64,000 bases of DNA from Nibrella saemangeumensis (GTDB lineage Bacteria; Bacteroidota; Bacteroidia; Cytophagales; Spirosomataceae), in contig NZ_BAABHD010000029.1 of NCBI RefSeq assembly GCF_039541915.1, positions 310,001 to 374,000 of the forward strand, in the 5' to 3' direction. Below are positions 1 to 7,867 of this stretch, piece after piece; positions within the stretch are counted from its first letter, which is position 1, and each line of letters begins with the position of its first letter. A program made the position numbers and the translations under genes. The notes beneath the pieces were generated by a model. That model was not told the DNA's origin. It saw nothing but the letters and a program-made list of their open reading frames with translations, and made no database searches.

Positions 1-2
1 AA

Positions 3-119
3 CGATCTGCTTTTGTCATCGACCACAACGGTATCATCCAGCACGCAGAGGTTCTCGAAAACGCCGGCGAAATACCCAACTTTGACGCGGTGAAGGAAAC
101 GCTGGAGAAAATAAAGTAG
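3..119 (+). CDS. Peroxiredoxin (AhpC/TSA, Bcp-like), C-terminal fragment
   Basis: Only the last 38 codons lie in the window; the reading frame is open at the left edge and stops at 117-119. The translation contains SAFVIDHNGIIQHAEVLENA, the typical thioredoxin-fold strand pair at the end of bacterioferritin-comigratory-type peroxiredoxins (x-FVID-x-x-G-I-I), followed by a short final helix rich in Lys and Glu. Such proteins reduce peroxides in the cytoplasm with a peroxidatic Cys, which would be in the missing upstream part. It ends 7 bp before the methyltransferase start, so the two are probably cotranscribed. Family call rests on a short tail, so the exact subclass is uncertain. Confidence 0.6.
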   Translation, partial: RSAFVIDHNGIIQHAEVLENAGEIPNFDAVKETLEKIK

Positions 120-126
120 GCGTACC

Positions 127-870
127 ATGCCCTGGTACCATCACTTCTTCCACGGCTTGCCCCAGGTGGCCTGGAAAACGGCGCAGACAGAGGAGCAAAC
201 CCGGCAGGAACTGGAACTGCTGGTCGAGTCGCTGGAGATCGGGCCGGACGATCACCTGCTGGATGTCTTCTGCGGCTATGGCCGCCACGCGTTACCCCTG
301 GCCCGGCTGGGCTGCCGTGTAACCGGCGTCGACATTTCTACCGAGTATGTGCACGAACTTCAGTCTGCCGCCCATGCCGAGTCACTGGCCATTGACGCCA
401 TTCAGGCTGATATTCTGCAAACCGTGTTGACCAGGCCTTTTGATGCCGCCTACTGCATCGGCAACAGTTTCAGCTTTTTTCCGTATGCTACTATGCTCCG
501 TTTTCTGAAGCAGATCGCCGGCCAGCTCCGACCCGGCGGCCGGTTTCTGGCTCATTCGGGTATGGTAGCCGAAACCGTATTGCCCGATTACCAGGAGCGC
601 AACTGGATGCCCGTAGGCGAAGACATTTTCTACCTGGCCGAGCACGACTACAATCCAGAGCGGAGCTGCATTGATTCACACCTGACCTACATTCGCAACG
701 GCGTAACTGAAACCCGACACGCCCGTCATTATATTTATACCATAGCCGAACTCCGGCGCCTGCTCCGAAAAGCCGGCCTTCGGGTTATAGACCTGTACGG
801 CACCACCGATGGACAACCGTTTGCCCTAGGCGACGAAAGCGTATGGATTCTCGCAGAGGTAAGTAGTTAA
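127..870 (+). CDS. Class I SAM-dependent methyltransferase
   Basis: A 247-residue soluble protein with a class I methyltransferase fold. Motif I is LLDVFCGYGRHALPLA (about residues 44-59), the glycine-rich SAM loop, and VTGVDIS near residue 69 supplies the acidic residue that binds the ribose hydroxyls. The C-terminal half (YIRNGVTETRHARHYIYTIAELRRLLRKAGL) resembles the ubiE/COQ5-like group of small-molecule methyltransferases; the substrate cannot be read from sequence. It begins 7 bp after the peroxiredoxin stop, suggesting one transcript. The first Met gives a full-length domain, so this start is accepted. Confidence 0.8.
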   Translation: MPWYHHFFHGLPQVAWKTAQTEEQTRQELELLVESLEIGPDDHLLDVFCGYGRHALPLARLGCRVTGVDISTEYVHELQSAAHAESLAIDAIQADILQTVLTRPFDAAYCIGNSFSFFPYATMLRFLKQIAGQLRPGGRFLAHSGMVAETVLPDYQERNWMPVGEDIFYLAEHDYNPERSCIDSHLTYIRNGVTETRHARHYIYTIAELRRLLRKAGLRVIDLYGTTDGQPFALGDESVWILAEVSS

Positions 871-926
871 CACCAGAATCGCTCAGGTAAATGCGATACG
901 GGCAAGGCGAAAATTAGTTGTTATAT

Positions 927-954
927 GGTATTCATAGACTATGTTCATAATACC
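927..954. promoter_or_regulatory. Imperfect palindrome upstream of tetR, candidate operator
   Basis: In the 222-bp gap before the TetR-type gene, GGTATT (927-932) pairs with AATACC (949-954), and inside it CATAG (933-937) pairs with CTATG (939-943). TetR proteins bind palindromes of about this size near their own promoters, so this is a candidate operator. No direct evidence of binding; short AT-rich palindromes also arise by chance. Confidence 0.3.
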
Positions 955-1092
955 TTGTCAATCAATACACTTATGTATATTTAGACATAGCTATTGAACG
1001 ATTTCAAGAAAAATTGCACAGAATTTGGGGCGAATTAGGTTAAATTACTATCTTTCACAGACTTTAACACCGTTAACTAATTAACCTAATCT

Positions 1093-1686
1093 ATGCAGGC
1101 TATCGAACGCAAACCGCGTACTCGTGAGCAGACCCGCATGGGTATTGTTCTTACCGCAAAAGACATTGCCCGCCGTGAAGGCTGGCAGGCCGTATCGATA
1201 CGTAAAATCGCCGATGCTATCGAGTATAGCGCACCCATCGTTTATGAATACTTTGACAGCAAAGATATTTTGCTGGATGAGATTCGTTCCGAAGGCTTCC
1301 GGCATTTACGTCAGGAGTACGAGCGCATTAACAAGTTGTTTCGAGACCCGGAGAAGCGGCTTTTCGAGATTTCTCTTATTCAATGGCAATTTGCTGTGCA
1401 ACAGCCGGAGATGTATCAGGTCATGTATAACCTGAACGGTGCCTACTGTACCATGCCGGTATACCAATCGGAAGAGATGCAGGCGGTCAGCAGTATCGTG
1501 TGCGATATTATCTTCTCATTTATCCCTAAATCAAAAGAGAGCATACAGAAATTATACTTTGAGTGGTGGTCTCTCTCTCATGGCATGATTATGCTGGGAA
1601 CCATGCTGAAAGACCAGCAGCCTCTTGATAAATCTGAACAGGTATACCGGGAATCAATGCGCCGGTTCGTCCGCAGTCTCCGATAA
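1093..1686 (+). CDS. TetR/AcrR-family transcriptional regulator
   Basis: A 197-residue regulator with an N-terminal TetR helix-turn-helix (about residues 10-58): TAKDIARREGWQAVSIRKIA, then the recognition-helix stretch AIEYSAPIVYEYFDSKDILL, which has the conserved Y-x-Y-F-x-S-K-D/E signature. The remaining two thirds is helical and would form the ligand-binding and dimerisation domain. The ligand is unknown. An NmrA-like reductase follows in the same direction 90 bp downstream, and a 27-bp hairpin sits between them, so the reductase may be a target or may only be read through. A palindrome at 927-954 is a possible self-operator. Confidence 0.85.
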   Translation: MQAIERKPRTREQTRMGIVLTAKDIARREGWQAVSIRKIADAIEYSAPIVYEYFDSKDILLDEIRSEGFRHLRQEYERINKLFRDPEKRLFEISLIQWQFAVQQPEMYQVMYNLNGAYCTMPVYQSEEMQAVSSIVCDIIFSFIPKSKESIQKLYFEWWSLSHGMIMLGTMLKDQQPLDKSEQVYRESMRRFVRSLR

Positions 1687-1695
1687 AGTATTTTG

Positions 1696-1761
1696 AGAAG
1701 GTTGAATCGGTTAAGTTGGCTGAATTTGATGTACCAGCCAACTTAACCGATTCAACCTTCT
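1696..1761. repeat. Perfect 27-bp inverted repeat (palindromic repeat family)
   Basis: Arm 1696-1722 is the exact reverse complement of arm 1735-1761, with a 12-nt loop. The arms are built from variants of GGTTGAAT / GGTTAAGTTGG. It lies between the tetR stop and the reductase start (16 bp upstream of that start). There is no clear T-tract on the plus side, so it is a poor intrinsic terminator; it looks like one member of the dispersed low-complexity palindromes seen elsewhere in the window. Confidence 0.9.
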
Positions 1762-1776
1762 TGACCTTACTCCTTT

Positions 1777-2652
1777 ATGTCCTCTATCCGCACAATTGCC
1801 ATAATTGGGGCCACAGGTATGCTGGGCCGCCCCGTAACGCATGAATTGATCAACGCTGGCTTTTCTGTTCGAATCATTGCCCGTAACCCGGTCGAAGCCA
1901 GACGTCTCTTTCCGCAGGCCGACATAGTCACCGGCGATTTAGCCGATGTCAACAGCCTGGTACCGGCACTGCAGGGCCAGGACGCGGTCTACCTCAATCT
2001 ATCGGTGCGGCAAACCGAGCGCCCCACTGATTTTCACACAGAAACCGACGGCATCCGGAACCTGCTGGATGCGGCCCGGCAAACCGGCGTAAAACGGATC
2101 GGGTACCTCTCTTCGCTGGTGATGAATTACCAGGGGATAAACGACTTCTATTGGTGGGTATTCGGCATTAAACACGAGGCTGTACAGCTACTGAAGTCGT
2201 CGGGCATCCCCTACAGCATCTTTTACCCCTCTACCTTTATGGAAAGCCTGCTTCATACCCAGCGCCAGGGCAGGCTGATCATGCTGGCCGGCACATCGCC
2301 GGTACAACTTTATTACATTGCCGGGCAGGATTATGGCCGTCAGGTAGCACGGGCGTTTCAGTTGGCGGAAGACGGACAAAATCAGGAGTATGTCATTCAG
2401 GGGCCGGAGCCGGTCACCCAAACCGAAGCCGCCCGGCAACTTTCTCAGCATTATACCAAAGCAAAGCTTTTTGTAATGACGACACCCCATTGGGTTATGA
2501 AAATGGCCGGACAGCTTTCGCCCCTGATGAGTTACGGAGCCCACATCACCGAAGCCCTGAATAACTATCGGGAGCAGTTTACCGCCGAAAAAACCTGGCA
2601 GGATCTGGGAAAGCCTACCCTAACCATTAAAGACTTTGCCAGACAGGCCTGA
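1777..2652 (+). CDS. NmrA-like NAD(P)-binding reductase (atypical SDR)
   Basis: A 291-residue atypical short-chain dehydrogenase. The Rossmann glycine motif GATGMLG occupies residues 11-17, and the strand that follows (VRIIARNPVEARRLFP) has an Arg pair typical of NADP preference. The middle contains YLSSLVMNYQGINDFYWW, and the protein lacks the classical Y-x-x-x-K active site, as in NmrA/complex I NDUFA9-type members. These act as redox sensors or reductases; the substrate is not predictable. It follows the TetR gene on the same strand, separated by a long hairpin. It could be a detoxification reductase under control of that regulator (inference). Confidence 0.8.
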   Translation: MSSIRTIAIIGATGMLGRPVTHELINAGFSVRIIARNPVEARRLFPQADIVTGDLADVNSLVPALQGQDAVYLNLSVRQTERPTDFHTETDGIRNLLDAARQTGVKRIGYLSSLVMNYQGINDFYWWVFGIKHEAVQLLKSSGIPYSIFYPSTFMESLLHTQRQGRLIMLAGTSPVQLYYIAGQDYGRQVARAFQLAEDGQNQEYVIQGPEPVTQTEAARQLSQHYTKAKLFVMTTPHWVMKMAGQLSPLMSYGAHITEALNNYREQFTAEKTWQDLGKPTLTIKDFARQA

Positions 2653-2666
2653 GTCCTAAGCGACCA

Positions 2667-3587
2667 TCATCGGGTTAGCGTAAACAGACCATCTACCGAC
2701 AGGTACCGCTCACCAGAATCGTAACAGAAGGTCAGCACCCGCGACTCTTTCGGCAGTTCCGGTAGCTTACGGGCAACCGCGGCCAGTGACGCGCCGGAGG
2801 ATATACCCACAAAAATACCTTCCTCGCGGGCAGCCCGCTGGGCCATACGGAAGGCTTCTTCCCGGCTGACCAGAATGGTGCCATCCAGCACATCGGTATG
2901 CAGGTTATCGGGGATAAACCCCGCGCCGATACCCTGGATCGGATGGGGACCCGGTTCTCCGCCACTGATAACCGGCGACAGTTCCGGCTCCACGGCAAAA
3001 ACCCGGAGGTTCGGAAATTGCCTTTTCAGGATTTCGGCCACCCCGGTAATGTGCCCACCGGTACCGACACCCGTAATGAGCGCATCAAATCCTTCGGGAA
3101 AATCAGTTACTATTTCCCGGACGGTAGTACGTCGGTGAATCTCAATATTAGCCGGGTTCTCAAATTGCTGCGGCATCCAGGCGTCGGGTAACTCTACCAG
3201 CAGTTCGTGGGCCCGCTCTATGGCTCCTTTCATTCCCCGCTCCCGAGGGGTCAGTTCAAATTCAGCTCCGTAGGCGGCCATGATCCGCCTACGTTCGATG
3301 GACATAGATTCGGGCATGACCAGAATCAGCCGGTATTTTTTAACGGCCGCCACCATGGCCAAGCCAATACCGGTGTTACCCGATGTGGGCTCAACAATTA
3401 CGCTGCCGGGCTTCAGGATACCCCGCTGTTCGGCATCATCAATCATGGCCAGCGCAATGCGGTCTTTGATGCTTCCGCCCGGATTGGCCCGCTCCAGCTT
3501 CATCCAGACCTCATAGCCGGGAAACAGATGGTTGATGCGGACGTGCGGAGTTCCGCCAATCGTATCTAAGATGGAATAGGCTTTCAT
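2667..3587 (-). CDS. cysK: Cysteine synthase (O-acetylserine sulfhydrylase)
   Basis: A 306-residue PLP enzyme that makes cysteine from O-acetylserine and sulfide in the cytoplasm. The PLP lysine is K41 in NPGGSIKDRIA, the substrate loop TSGNTG is residues 68-73, and the phosphate-binding GVGTGGHITG loop is near residue 175. Length and motifs match the CysK/CysM fold throughout. It lies 55 bp downstream of a serine acetyltransferase on the same strand, so the two successive steps of cysteine synthesis form an operon. A small hairpin separates them. The C-terminal part has the usual GISSGA loop. The call is firm; CysM-type specificity is the only alternative. Confidence 0.93.
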   Translation of the reverse strand: MKAYSILDTIGGTPHVRINHLFPGYEVWMKLERANPGGSIKDRIALAMIDDAEQRGILKPGSVIVEPTSGNTGIGLAMVAAVKKYRLILVMPESMSIERRRIMAAYGAEFELTPRERGMKGAIERAHELLVELPDAWMPQQFENPANIEIHRRTTVREIVTDFPEGFDALITGVGTGGHITGVAEILKRQFPNLRVFAVEPELSPVISGGEPGPHPIQGIGAGFIPDNLHTDVLDGTILVSREEAFRMAQRAAREEGIFVGISSGASLAAVARKLPELPKESRVLTFCYDSGERYLSVDGLFTLTR

Positions 3588-3596
3588 AAGTGGGTA

Positions 3597-3639
3597 GATA
3601 GTCGATAGTGAAAACAGGCGTCAGCCACTATCAACTATC
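3597..3639. repeat. Short inverted repeat between cysE and cysK
   Basis: GATAGTCGATAGTG (3597-3610) faces CACTATCAACTATC (3626-3639), 13 of 14 positions paired, 15-nt loop. The arms are two iterations of a GATAGT unit. It is in the cysE-cysK gap and has no following T-run, so it may affect mRNA processing rather than termination. It fits the same style as the other palindromic repeats here. Confidence 0.75.
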
Positions 3640-3642
3640 CTC

Positions 3643-4515
3643 CTAAATAACAAAATTGATCGGTTCAGAAGATTCGGTTGGCTTCTGGCGAACATCGATT
3701 TCGCTCTGGTGGTAGACGAGGGAAAACGGCTCTACACTCTGGGTAAGCCACACGTTACCGCCGATCACCGAATCATGCCCCACCACCGTTTTTCCCCCCA
3801 GAATGGTGGCATTTGCGTAAATGACTACATTATCCTCAATAGTTGGGTGGCGCTTTTTCGAGGCCAGGGACTTAGCCACATGGGTAGCGCCGAGGGTTAC
3901 ACCCTGGTATAGTTTTACATTATTGCCGATCACGGTAGTCTCCCCGACAACAACACCCGTACCGTGGTCGATAAAAAACGACTTTCCGATTGCAGCACCG
4001 GGATGGATATCAATACCCGTCTGACTATGTGCATATTCGGTCAGCATCCGGGGTAAGAGCGGGACGTTGAACGACAGCAACACATGGGCAATCCGGTACA
4101 CAGCAATGGCGTAAAAACCCGGATACACGGCAATAACTTCCTCGATACCCACCGCAGCCGGGTCATTATCGGTAATAGCCTGCGCATCGAACAGCAGGTG
4201 ATCGAAAATAGCCGGTAACTCCGCGAAAAACAGGTCTGCTACCTCCTCGGGCGAGCGCGACTCCTCCGGCCTGCCCAGGTTTGTCTGCAAGGGCTTCAGC
4301 AAACACACCAACTGATTGTGTAACCGCTGGTATGACTGCTCCGGATCAAACGCCATGGAGTGACAATCCTGTGTAACCGGAAACAAAAAACGCATCAGCT
4401 GGTCGATAAAACGCCCGGCTTCGGGCTTGGATGGCAGCCGGTAACGAAACTGAGCTTGCTGGGCCATCAGGCGCTCTAAAAAGGCAGACTCGGTGGAAGT
4501 CATACTATACGTCAT
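3643..4515 (-). CDS. cysE: Serine O-acetyltransferase
   Basis: A 290-residue enzyme that acetylates serine with acetyl-CoA, the first step of cysteine synthesis. The N-terminal helical part is followed by YPGFYAIAVYRIAH and then a left-handed beta-helix of hexapeptide repeats. Visible signature pieces are IDIHPGAAIGKSFFIDHGTG, with the catalytic His in DHGTG, then VVGETTVIGNNVKLYQGVTLG and ANATILGGKTVVGHDSVIGG. The extended N-terminus resembles the EpsC/SAT long form common in Bacteroidota. Met at 4503 is an alternative start four residues in. It is transcribed toward cysK, giving a two-gene operon. Confidence 0.92.
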   Translation of the reverse strand: MTYSMTSTESAFLERLMAQQAQFRYRLPSKPEAGRFIDQLMRFLFPVTQDCHSMAFDPEQSYQRLHNQLVCLLKPLQTNLGRPEESRSPEEVADLFFAELPAIFDHLLFDAQAITDNDPAAVGIEEVIAVYPGFYAIAVYRIAHVLLSFNVPLLPRMLTEYAHSQTGIDIHPGAAIGKSFFIDHGTGVVVGETTVIGNNVKLYQGVTLGATHVAKSLASKKRHPTIEDNVVIYANATILGGKTVVGHDSVIGGNVWLTQSVEPFSLVYHQSEIDVRQKPTESSEPINFVI

Positions 4516-4764
4516 TATATCGAAAAGCCCTCATGGCAAGACAGGAGCGCTAACCTAATGGATAATCAGAACAGTTGCCGGTCCTCCCCGAATTGAGGAA
4601 GTCACACAACAACGCCGTTCTGGCGTTACTACCTTTACCCATGTTTTTTAGCCATGAATTTATGTTTCTGAGAACAAAAAGACACCCGAAAAGTTCGTTT
4701 ACCCATTTTGGCCTCAATATTGCCTATCCATAAGCAGAAGAAAGGTCTCAAATTAGTAGAAATC

Positions 4765-5967
4765 ATGTTAGGTAAAGCAATATCCACCCTATGTTTCTCC
4801 ATGGCAGCCACCGCCGGATTTTCGTTCCTGGTGTCGATGGCCTGCCAGCCTGCCGAGAAAGAAGCGACGGTGGTACAAAGTGGATCGGCGGCTGTTCAGG
4901 TAGTAAACGCCTACCCGAATCTGAGTTTTTCGCAACCGGTTGAATATACCCACGCCAATGACGGCAGCAACCGGGTGTTTGTGGTCGAGCAAGCCGGCCG
5001 CATCCGGGTATTTGACAATACTGAATCGGCACAGTCAGCCGGTACTTACCTCGACATTCGCAGTAAAGTAGCATCGGGCGGTGAAATGGGCCTGCTGGGA
5101 CTGGCATTCCACCCCAATTTCCGGCAGAACGGCTACTTCTACGTAAACTATACAAAAAGTAATCCCCGCGAAACGGTAATCAGCCGGTTTAAGGCTTCAT
5201 CGGCAAACGCCAGTCAGGTCGACGCCGGGTCGGAAGTTGTCCTGCTGACTTTCCCGCAGCCCTACTCCAACCATAACGGGGGTAAAATTCTGTTTGGTCC
5301 AGATGGTCACCTGTATATTGCTACCGGTGACGGGGGTAGTGGTGGTGATCCGCAAAACAACGGACAAACCCGCAATACACTGCTCGGCAAGATTCTGCGC
5401 ATCGACGTAAACAGCACCGAAAAAGGAAATTACGGCATCCCGGCGGACAATCCGTTTAAAGGCAATCGTGATGGGGTCCGGGAAGAGATCTACGCCTATG
5501 GGTTGCGAAACCCCTGGCGTATCAGTTTCGACAACCAGGGCCGGCTCTGGGCGGGTGATGTCGGGCAGAACGAACTGGAGGAAATTGACATCATTGAAAA
5601 AGGCGGCAACTACGGCTGGCGGCTAACAGAAGGACGCGATTGCTACAACCCGAAAAACAACTGCGACCAGGGTAATCTGGTAGGGCCGGTCTGGCAGTAC
5701 CCGCATGAAAATGGTAACGTTTCGGTTACAGGTGGTGTAGTGTACCGGGGTAAAGCGCAGCCGGACCTGCAAAATAAGTATATTTACGCCGATTACGCCA
5801 GTGGCCGGGTATGGGCGCTGACCTACAACGGCACTAAAGCTACCGACAATCAGGTACTCGTAAATCGGGCCGGTACTATCTCGGCCTTCGGCGAAGATGC
5901 CAACGGTGAAATGTACCTCCTGGACCACGGAAGCGGCCGGGTGTTGAAACTAGCCTCGACTAGATAA
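4765..5967 (+). CDS. Secreted PQQ-dependent sugar dehydrogenase-like protein
   Basis: A protein of about 400 residues from the ATG at 4765; a longer in-frame reading from a TTG at 4708 would put extra residues before the signal peptide and is less likely. The N-terminus is a signal sequence ending near SMAC (C27), possibly a lipoprotein. The rest is a glucose/sorbosone dehydrogenase beta-propeller: GEMGLLGLAFHPNF, NHNGGKILFGPDGHLYIATG, KILRIDV, GLRNPWRISFD, GDVGQNELEEIDII and GGNYGWRLTEG. These are the conserved motifs of soluble aldose sugar dehydrogenases, which oxidise sugars in the periplasm using PQQ. No cytochrome domain is attached, unlike the gene at 34915. A terminator follows 40 bp downstream. 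Confidence 0.85.
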   Translation: MLGKAISTLCFSMAATAGFSFLVSMACQPAEKEATVVQSGSAAVQVVNAYPNLSFSQPVEYTHANDGSNRVFVVEQAGRIRVFDNTESAQSAGTYLDIRSKVASGGEMGLLGLAFHPNFRQNGYFYVNYTKSNPRETVISRFKASSANASQVDAGSEVVLLTFPQPYSNHNGGKILFGPDGHLYIATGDGGSGGDPQNNGQTRNTLLGKILRIDVNSTEKGNYGIPADNPFKGNRDGVREEIYAYGLRNPWRISFDNQGRLWAGDVGQNELEEIDIIEKGGNYGWRLTEGRDCYNPKNNCDQGNLVGPVWQYPHENGNVSVTGGVVYRGKAQPDLQNKYIYADYASGRVWALTYNGTKATDNQVLVNRAGTISAFGEDANGEMYLLDHGSGRVLKLASTR

Positions 5968-6006
5968 CAGCCACACCAGCAGCCTCAGGTACTTTAAATA
6001 TACGCC

Positions 6007-6041
6007 AGAGCCGGTTTGTCAAAGAGGCAGCCGGCTCTTTT
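6007..6041 (+). terminator. Intrinsic terminator after the sugar dehydrogenase gene
   Basis: AGAGCCGG (6007-6014) pairs with CCGGCTCT (6031-6038), followed by TTTT. It lies 40 bp after the stop at 5967. Confidence 0.75.
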
Positions 6042-6330
6042 GTGTGGGATTGCTTTGTTAAGAAAATTCGTTAATTTGCAATGTTTTCTTAACCTACACT
6101 TTTTATCTGGGAAGGCTGGTCTGAATCAGGTCGGTCAGTGGTTCAACAAACTACGTAATATTACCAGCACGAATGGCCAGTCCAAGCGACCGGCCATTCG
6201 TGTTTTTAAGCGTTCTTTAATTTGGCAGCGGCTCAAATTTCGGTAGTTTCCTGTACCTTTATCTGTTTTACACGCATAGGATACGCGTGTTCACCACTAA
6301 ACTTAACCCTACCGTTACGAAGGGGATATA
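6042..6330. other. Gap with two further hairpins and no convincing gene
   Basis: The 363-bp gap 5968-6330 carries the terminator at 6007-6041, a hairpin GTTAAGAAAA (6057-6066) / TTTTCTTAAC (6084-6093), and a second terminator-like stem at 6168-6207. A 76-codon reading frame across 6016-6246 has no family resemblance and runs through all these stems, so it is not accepted. TACCTTTA at 6254-6261 resembles a -7 element for the kinase gene at 6331. The stretch between the two terminators could encode a small RNA, but no known class is recognisable. Confidence 0.4.
6168..6207 (+). terminator. Second intrinsic terminator in the 6.0-6.3 kb gap
   Basis: CACGAATGGCC (6168-6178) pairs perfectly with GGCCATTCGTG (6192-6202), followed by TTTTT (6203-6207). 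It is a strong terminator shape but has no recognised gene immediately upstream, which suggests a short transcript ending here. Confidence 0.7.
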
Positions 6331-7494
6331 ATGGAGCAGGTTTTTGATTTTTTCCGGCGGCTGGGAGACACCAGTGACTGGCCTCCGCGCTGGCAGTGCG
6401 GCACTTGGACCGATTTTCATGGCTGGCTGTACATCATCTCTGACCTGACGATCTGGATGGCTTATATGGCTATTCCCGTAATTTTACTTCGCTTTCTTTT
6501 TGTCAAAAGGGGAGTTCCGCTTCACCGGGTTTTCTGGTTATTCGGCGCTTTCATTCTGCTGTGTGGCCTGACGCACCTAATCGATGCCGCCATGTTTTAT
6601 ATTCCGGCATACCGGATCAATGCCCTCATTCGCTTTCTTACGGGGATTGTCTCGATTGGTACGGTCCTGGCGCTGATCAAGTATTTCAACGAGGCCGTGG
6701 GCCTTCGGACATCGCAGGAGTTTGAACACGAACTATTGTTCCGTCAGCAGGCGCTGCAGGAACTGAGCCGGTCGAACCGGGAACTCCAGCAGTTTGCCTA
6801 TGTAGCTTCGCATGACCTGCAGTCACCGCTCAAAACCATTGAAAATTACCTGAGCCTGCTGGATGTTAAATACGGCGACGGGATGGACGATAACGCCCGC
6901 AAGCTGGTTGGGGTATCGGCGGCCGCAGCCGGCCGGATGCGGGTTCTGATTAAGGATCTGCTGGATTTCTCCCGCGTCGGTAGTGTCACTGAATTTGTTC
7001 CGGTAGACCTCAATAAAGTAATTGAGGAAATCAGGGAAGACCTGCACGATGAGCTTCAATCGTCCGGCGCGCAACTCCACATAGGCCCGTTGCCGATTCT
7101 CAACGGACACCAGACTGACCTGAAGCAACTGTTTCAGAACCTGATTTCGAACGGTATCAAATACCGGCGCAAAAACGTACCTCCCCAGATTTCGCTACAG
7201 GTAAAAGAGCAGGCTGACTACTACTTATTTTCTATTAAAGACAACGGCATCGGCATTGACAAGCAGTACTACGATCGTATTTTTGAGATCTTTCAGCGTT
7301 TGCATAATCGCAACGACTATTCCGGAACCGGTATCGGGCTGGCTACCTGTAAAAAGGTAATCGATATTTACGGCGGGAAGATCTGGATTGACAGTGTCGT
7401 TGGCGAAGGCTCTACCTTCTATTTCATCATTCCTAAGGTAATCAAAACCGTACACCACTATGCCCAAACCTATTCGTTGCATTCTGTTAATTGA
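6331..7494 (+). CDS. Histidine kinase with ethylene-receptor-like membrane domain
   Basis: A 387-residue sensor kinase. Three membrane helices span about residues 33-56, 66-90 and 98-118. They match the plant ETR1 ethylene-binding domain: D38 in ISDLTIWMAY, Y45 seven residues later, P49, and FGAFILLCGLTHLI with C78 and H82 spaced as the copper ligands Cys65 and His69 of ETR1. A coiled linker leads to the H-box ASHDLQSPLK (phosphoacceptor H161), an N-box NLISNGIKY, G1 DNGIGI and G2 GTGIGLA of HATPase_c. No GAF domain lies between, unlike ETR1. It overlaps the next gene, a response regulator, by 35 nt. The start has a good ribosome site (AAGGGGATATA). Ligand identity is inferred only from conserved residues. 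Confidence 0.9.
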   Translation: MEQVFDFFRRLGDTSDWPPRWQCGTWTDFHGWLYIISDLTIWMAYMAIPVILLRFLFVKRGVPLHRVFWLFGAFILLCGLTHLIDAAMFYIPAYRINALIRFLTGIVSIGTVLALIKYFNEAVGLRTSQEFEHELLFRQQALQELSRSNRELQQFAYVASHDLQSPLKTIENYLSLLDVKYGDGMDDNARKLVGVSAAAAGRMRVLIKDLLDFSRVGSVTEFVPVDLNKVIEEIREDLHDELQSSGAQLHIGPLPILNGHQTDLKQLFQNLISNGIKYRRKNVPPQISLQVKEQADYYLFSIKDNGIGIDKQYYDRIFEIFQRLHNRNDYSGTGIGLATCKKVIDIYGGKIWIDSVVGEGSTFYFIIPKVIKTVHHYAQTYSLHSVN

Positions 7495-7867
7495 TGACGA
7501 TCCGGATGACAATTTTCTGCATCGAATGGTTATTGAAGAGTCAGATTTGTGCGAGGAGGTCCGGGTAGCCGAAAACGGCCCGGAAGCGTTGCGGTATTTG
7601 ACGCAGCCTGATGATGCATACTATCTTCGACCGGATCTGATTTTCCTCGACATCAATATGCCCGGCATGAATGGCTTTGAGTTTCTGGAAGAATACGAAA
7701 AACTTCCTCCGGAGCTAAAAAGCAGCCTGGTTGTCCTAATGTTAACCACATCGCTGAACCCGGTCGACAAAGACAAAGCAACGCGCTTCCAGGCGGTGGG
7801 GGGGTACCATGGCAAGCCACTTACGCAGGCTATGCTTGACGAAGTTGTAACCAGGTATTTTCAATGA
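7460..7867 (+). CDS. Single-domain response regulator (Rcp1/CheY type)
   Basis: A 135-residue receiver with no output domain. The acidic pocket is DDDP (residues 12-15), the phosphoacceptor is D64 in LIFLDINMPGMNG, the switch Thr is in LMLTTSLNP, and the conserved Lys is in YHGKPL. The phrase ILLIDDDPDDNFLHRMVIEE is typical of the Rcp1-like group that pairs with phytochrome-like and related kinases. It overlaps the upstream kinase by 35 nt and its own stop overlaps the ogt start (ATGA at 7864), so the three are translationally coupled. It probably relays the phosphate to a partner protein not in this window. Confidence 0.92.
   Translation: MPKPIRCILLIDDDPDDNFLHRMVIEESDLCEEVRVAENGPEALRYLTQPDDAYYLRPDLIFLDINMPGMNGFEFLEEYEKLPPELKSSLVVLMLTTSLNPVDKDKATRFQAVGGYHGKPLTQAMLDEVVTRYFQ

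Noticed and set aside
6016..6246. A 76-codon reading frame in the gap before the kinase gene
   Set aside because: It runs through two terminator stems and a hairpin, has no ribosome site or family resemblance.
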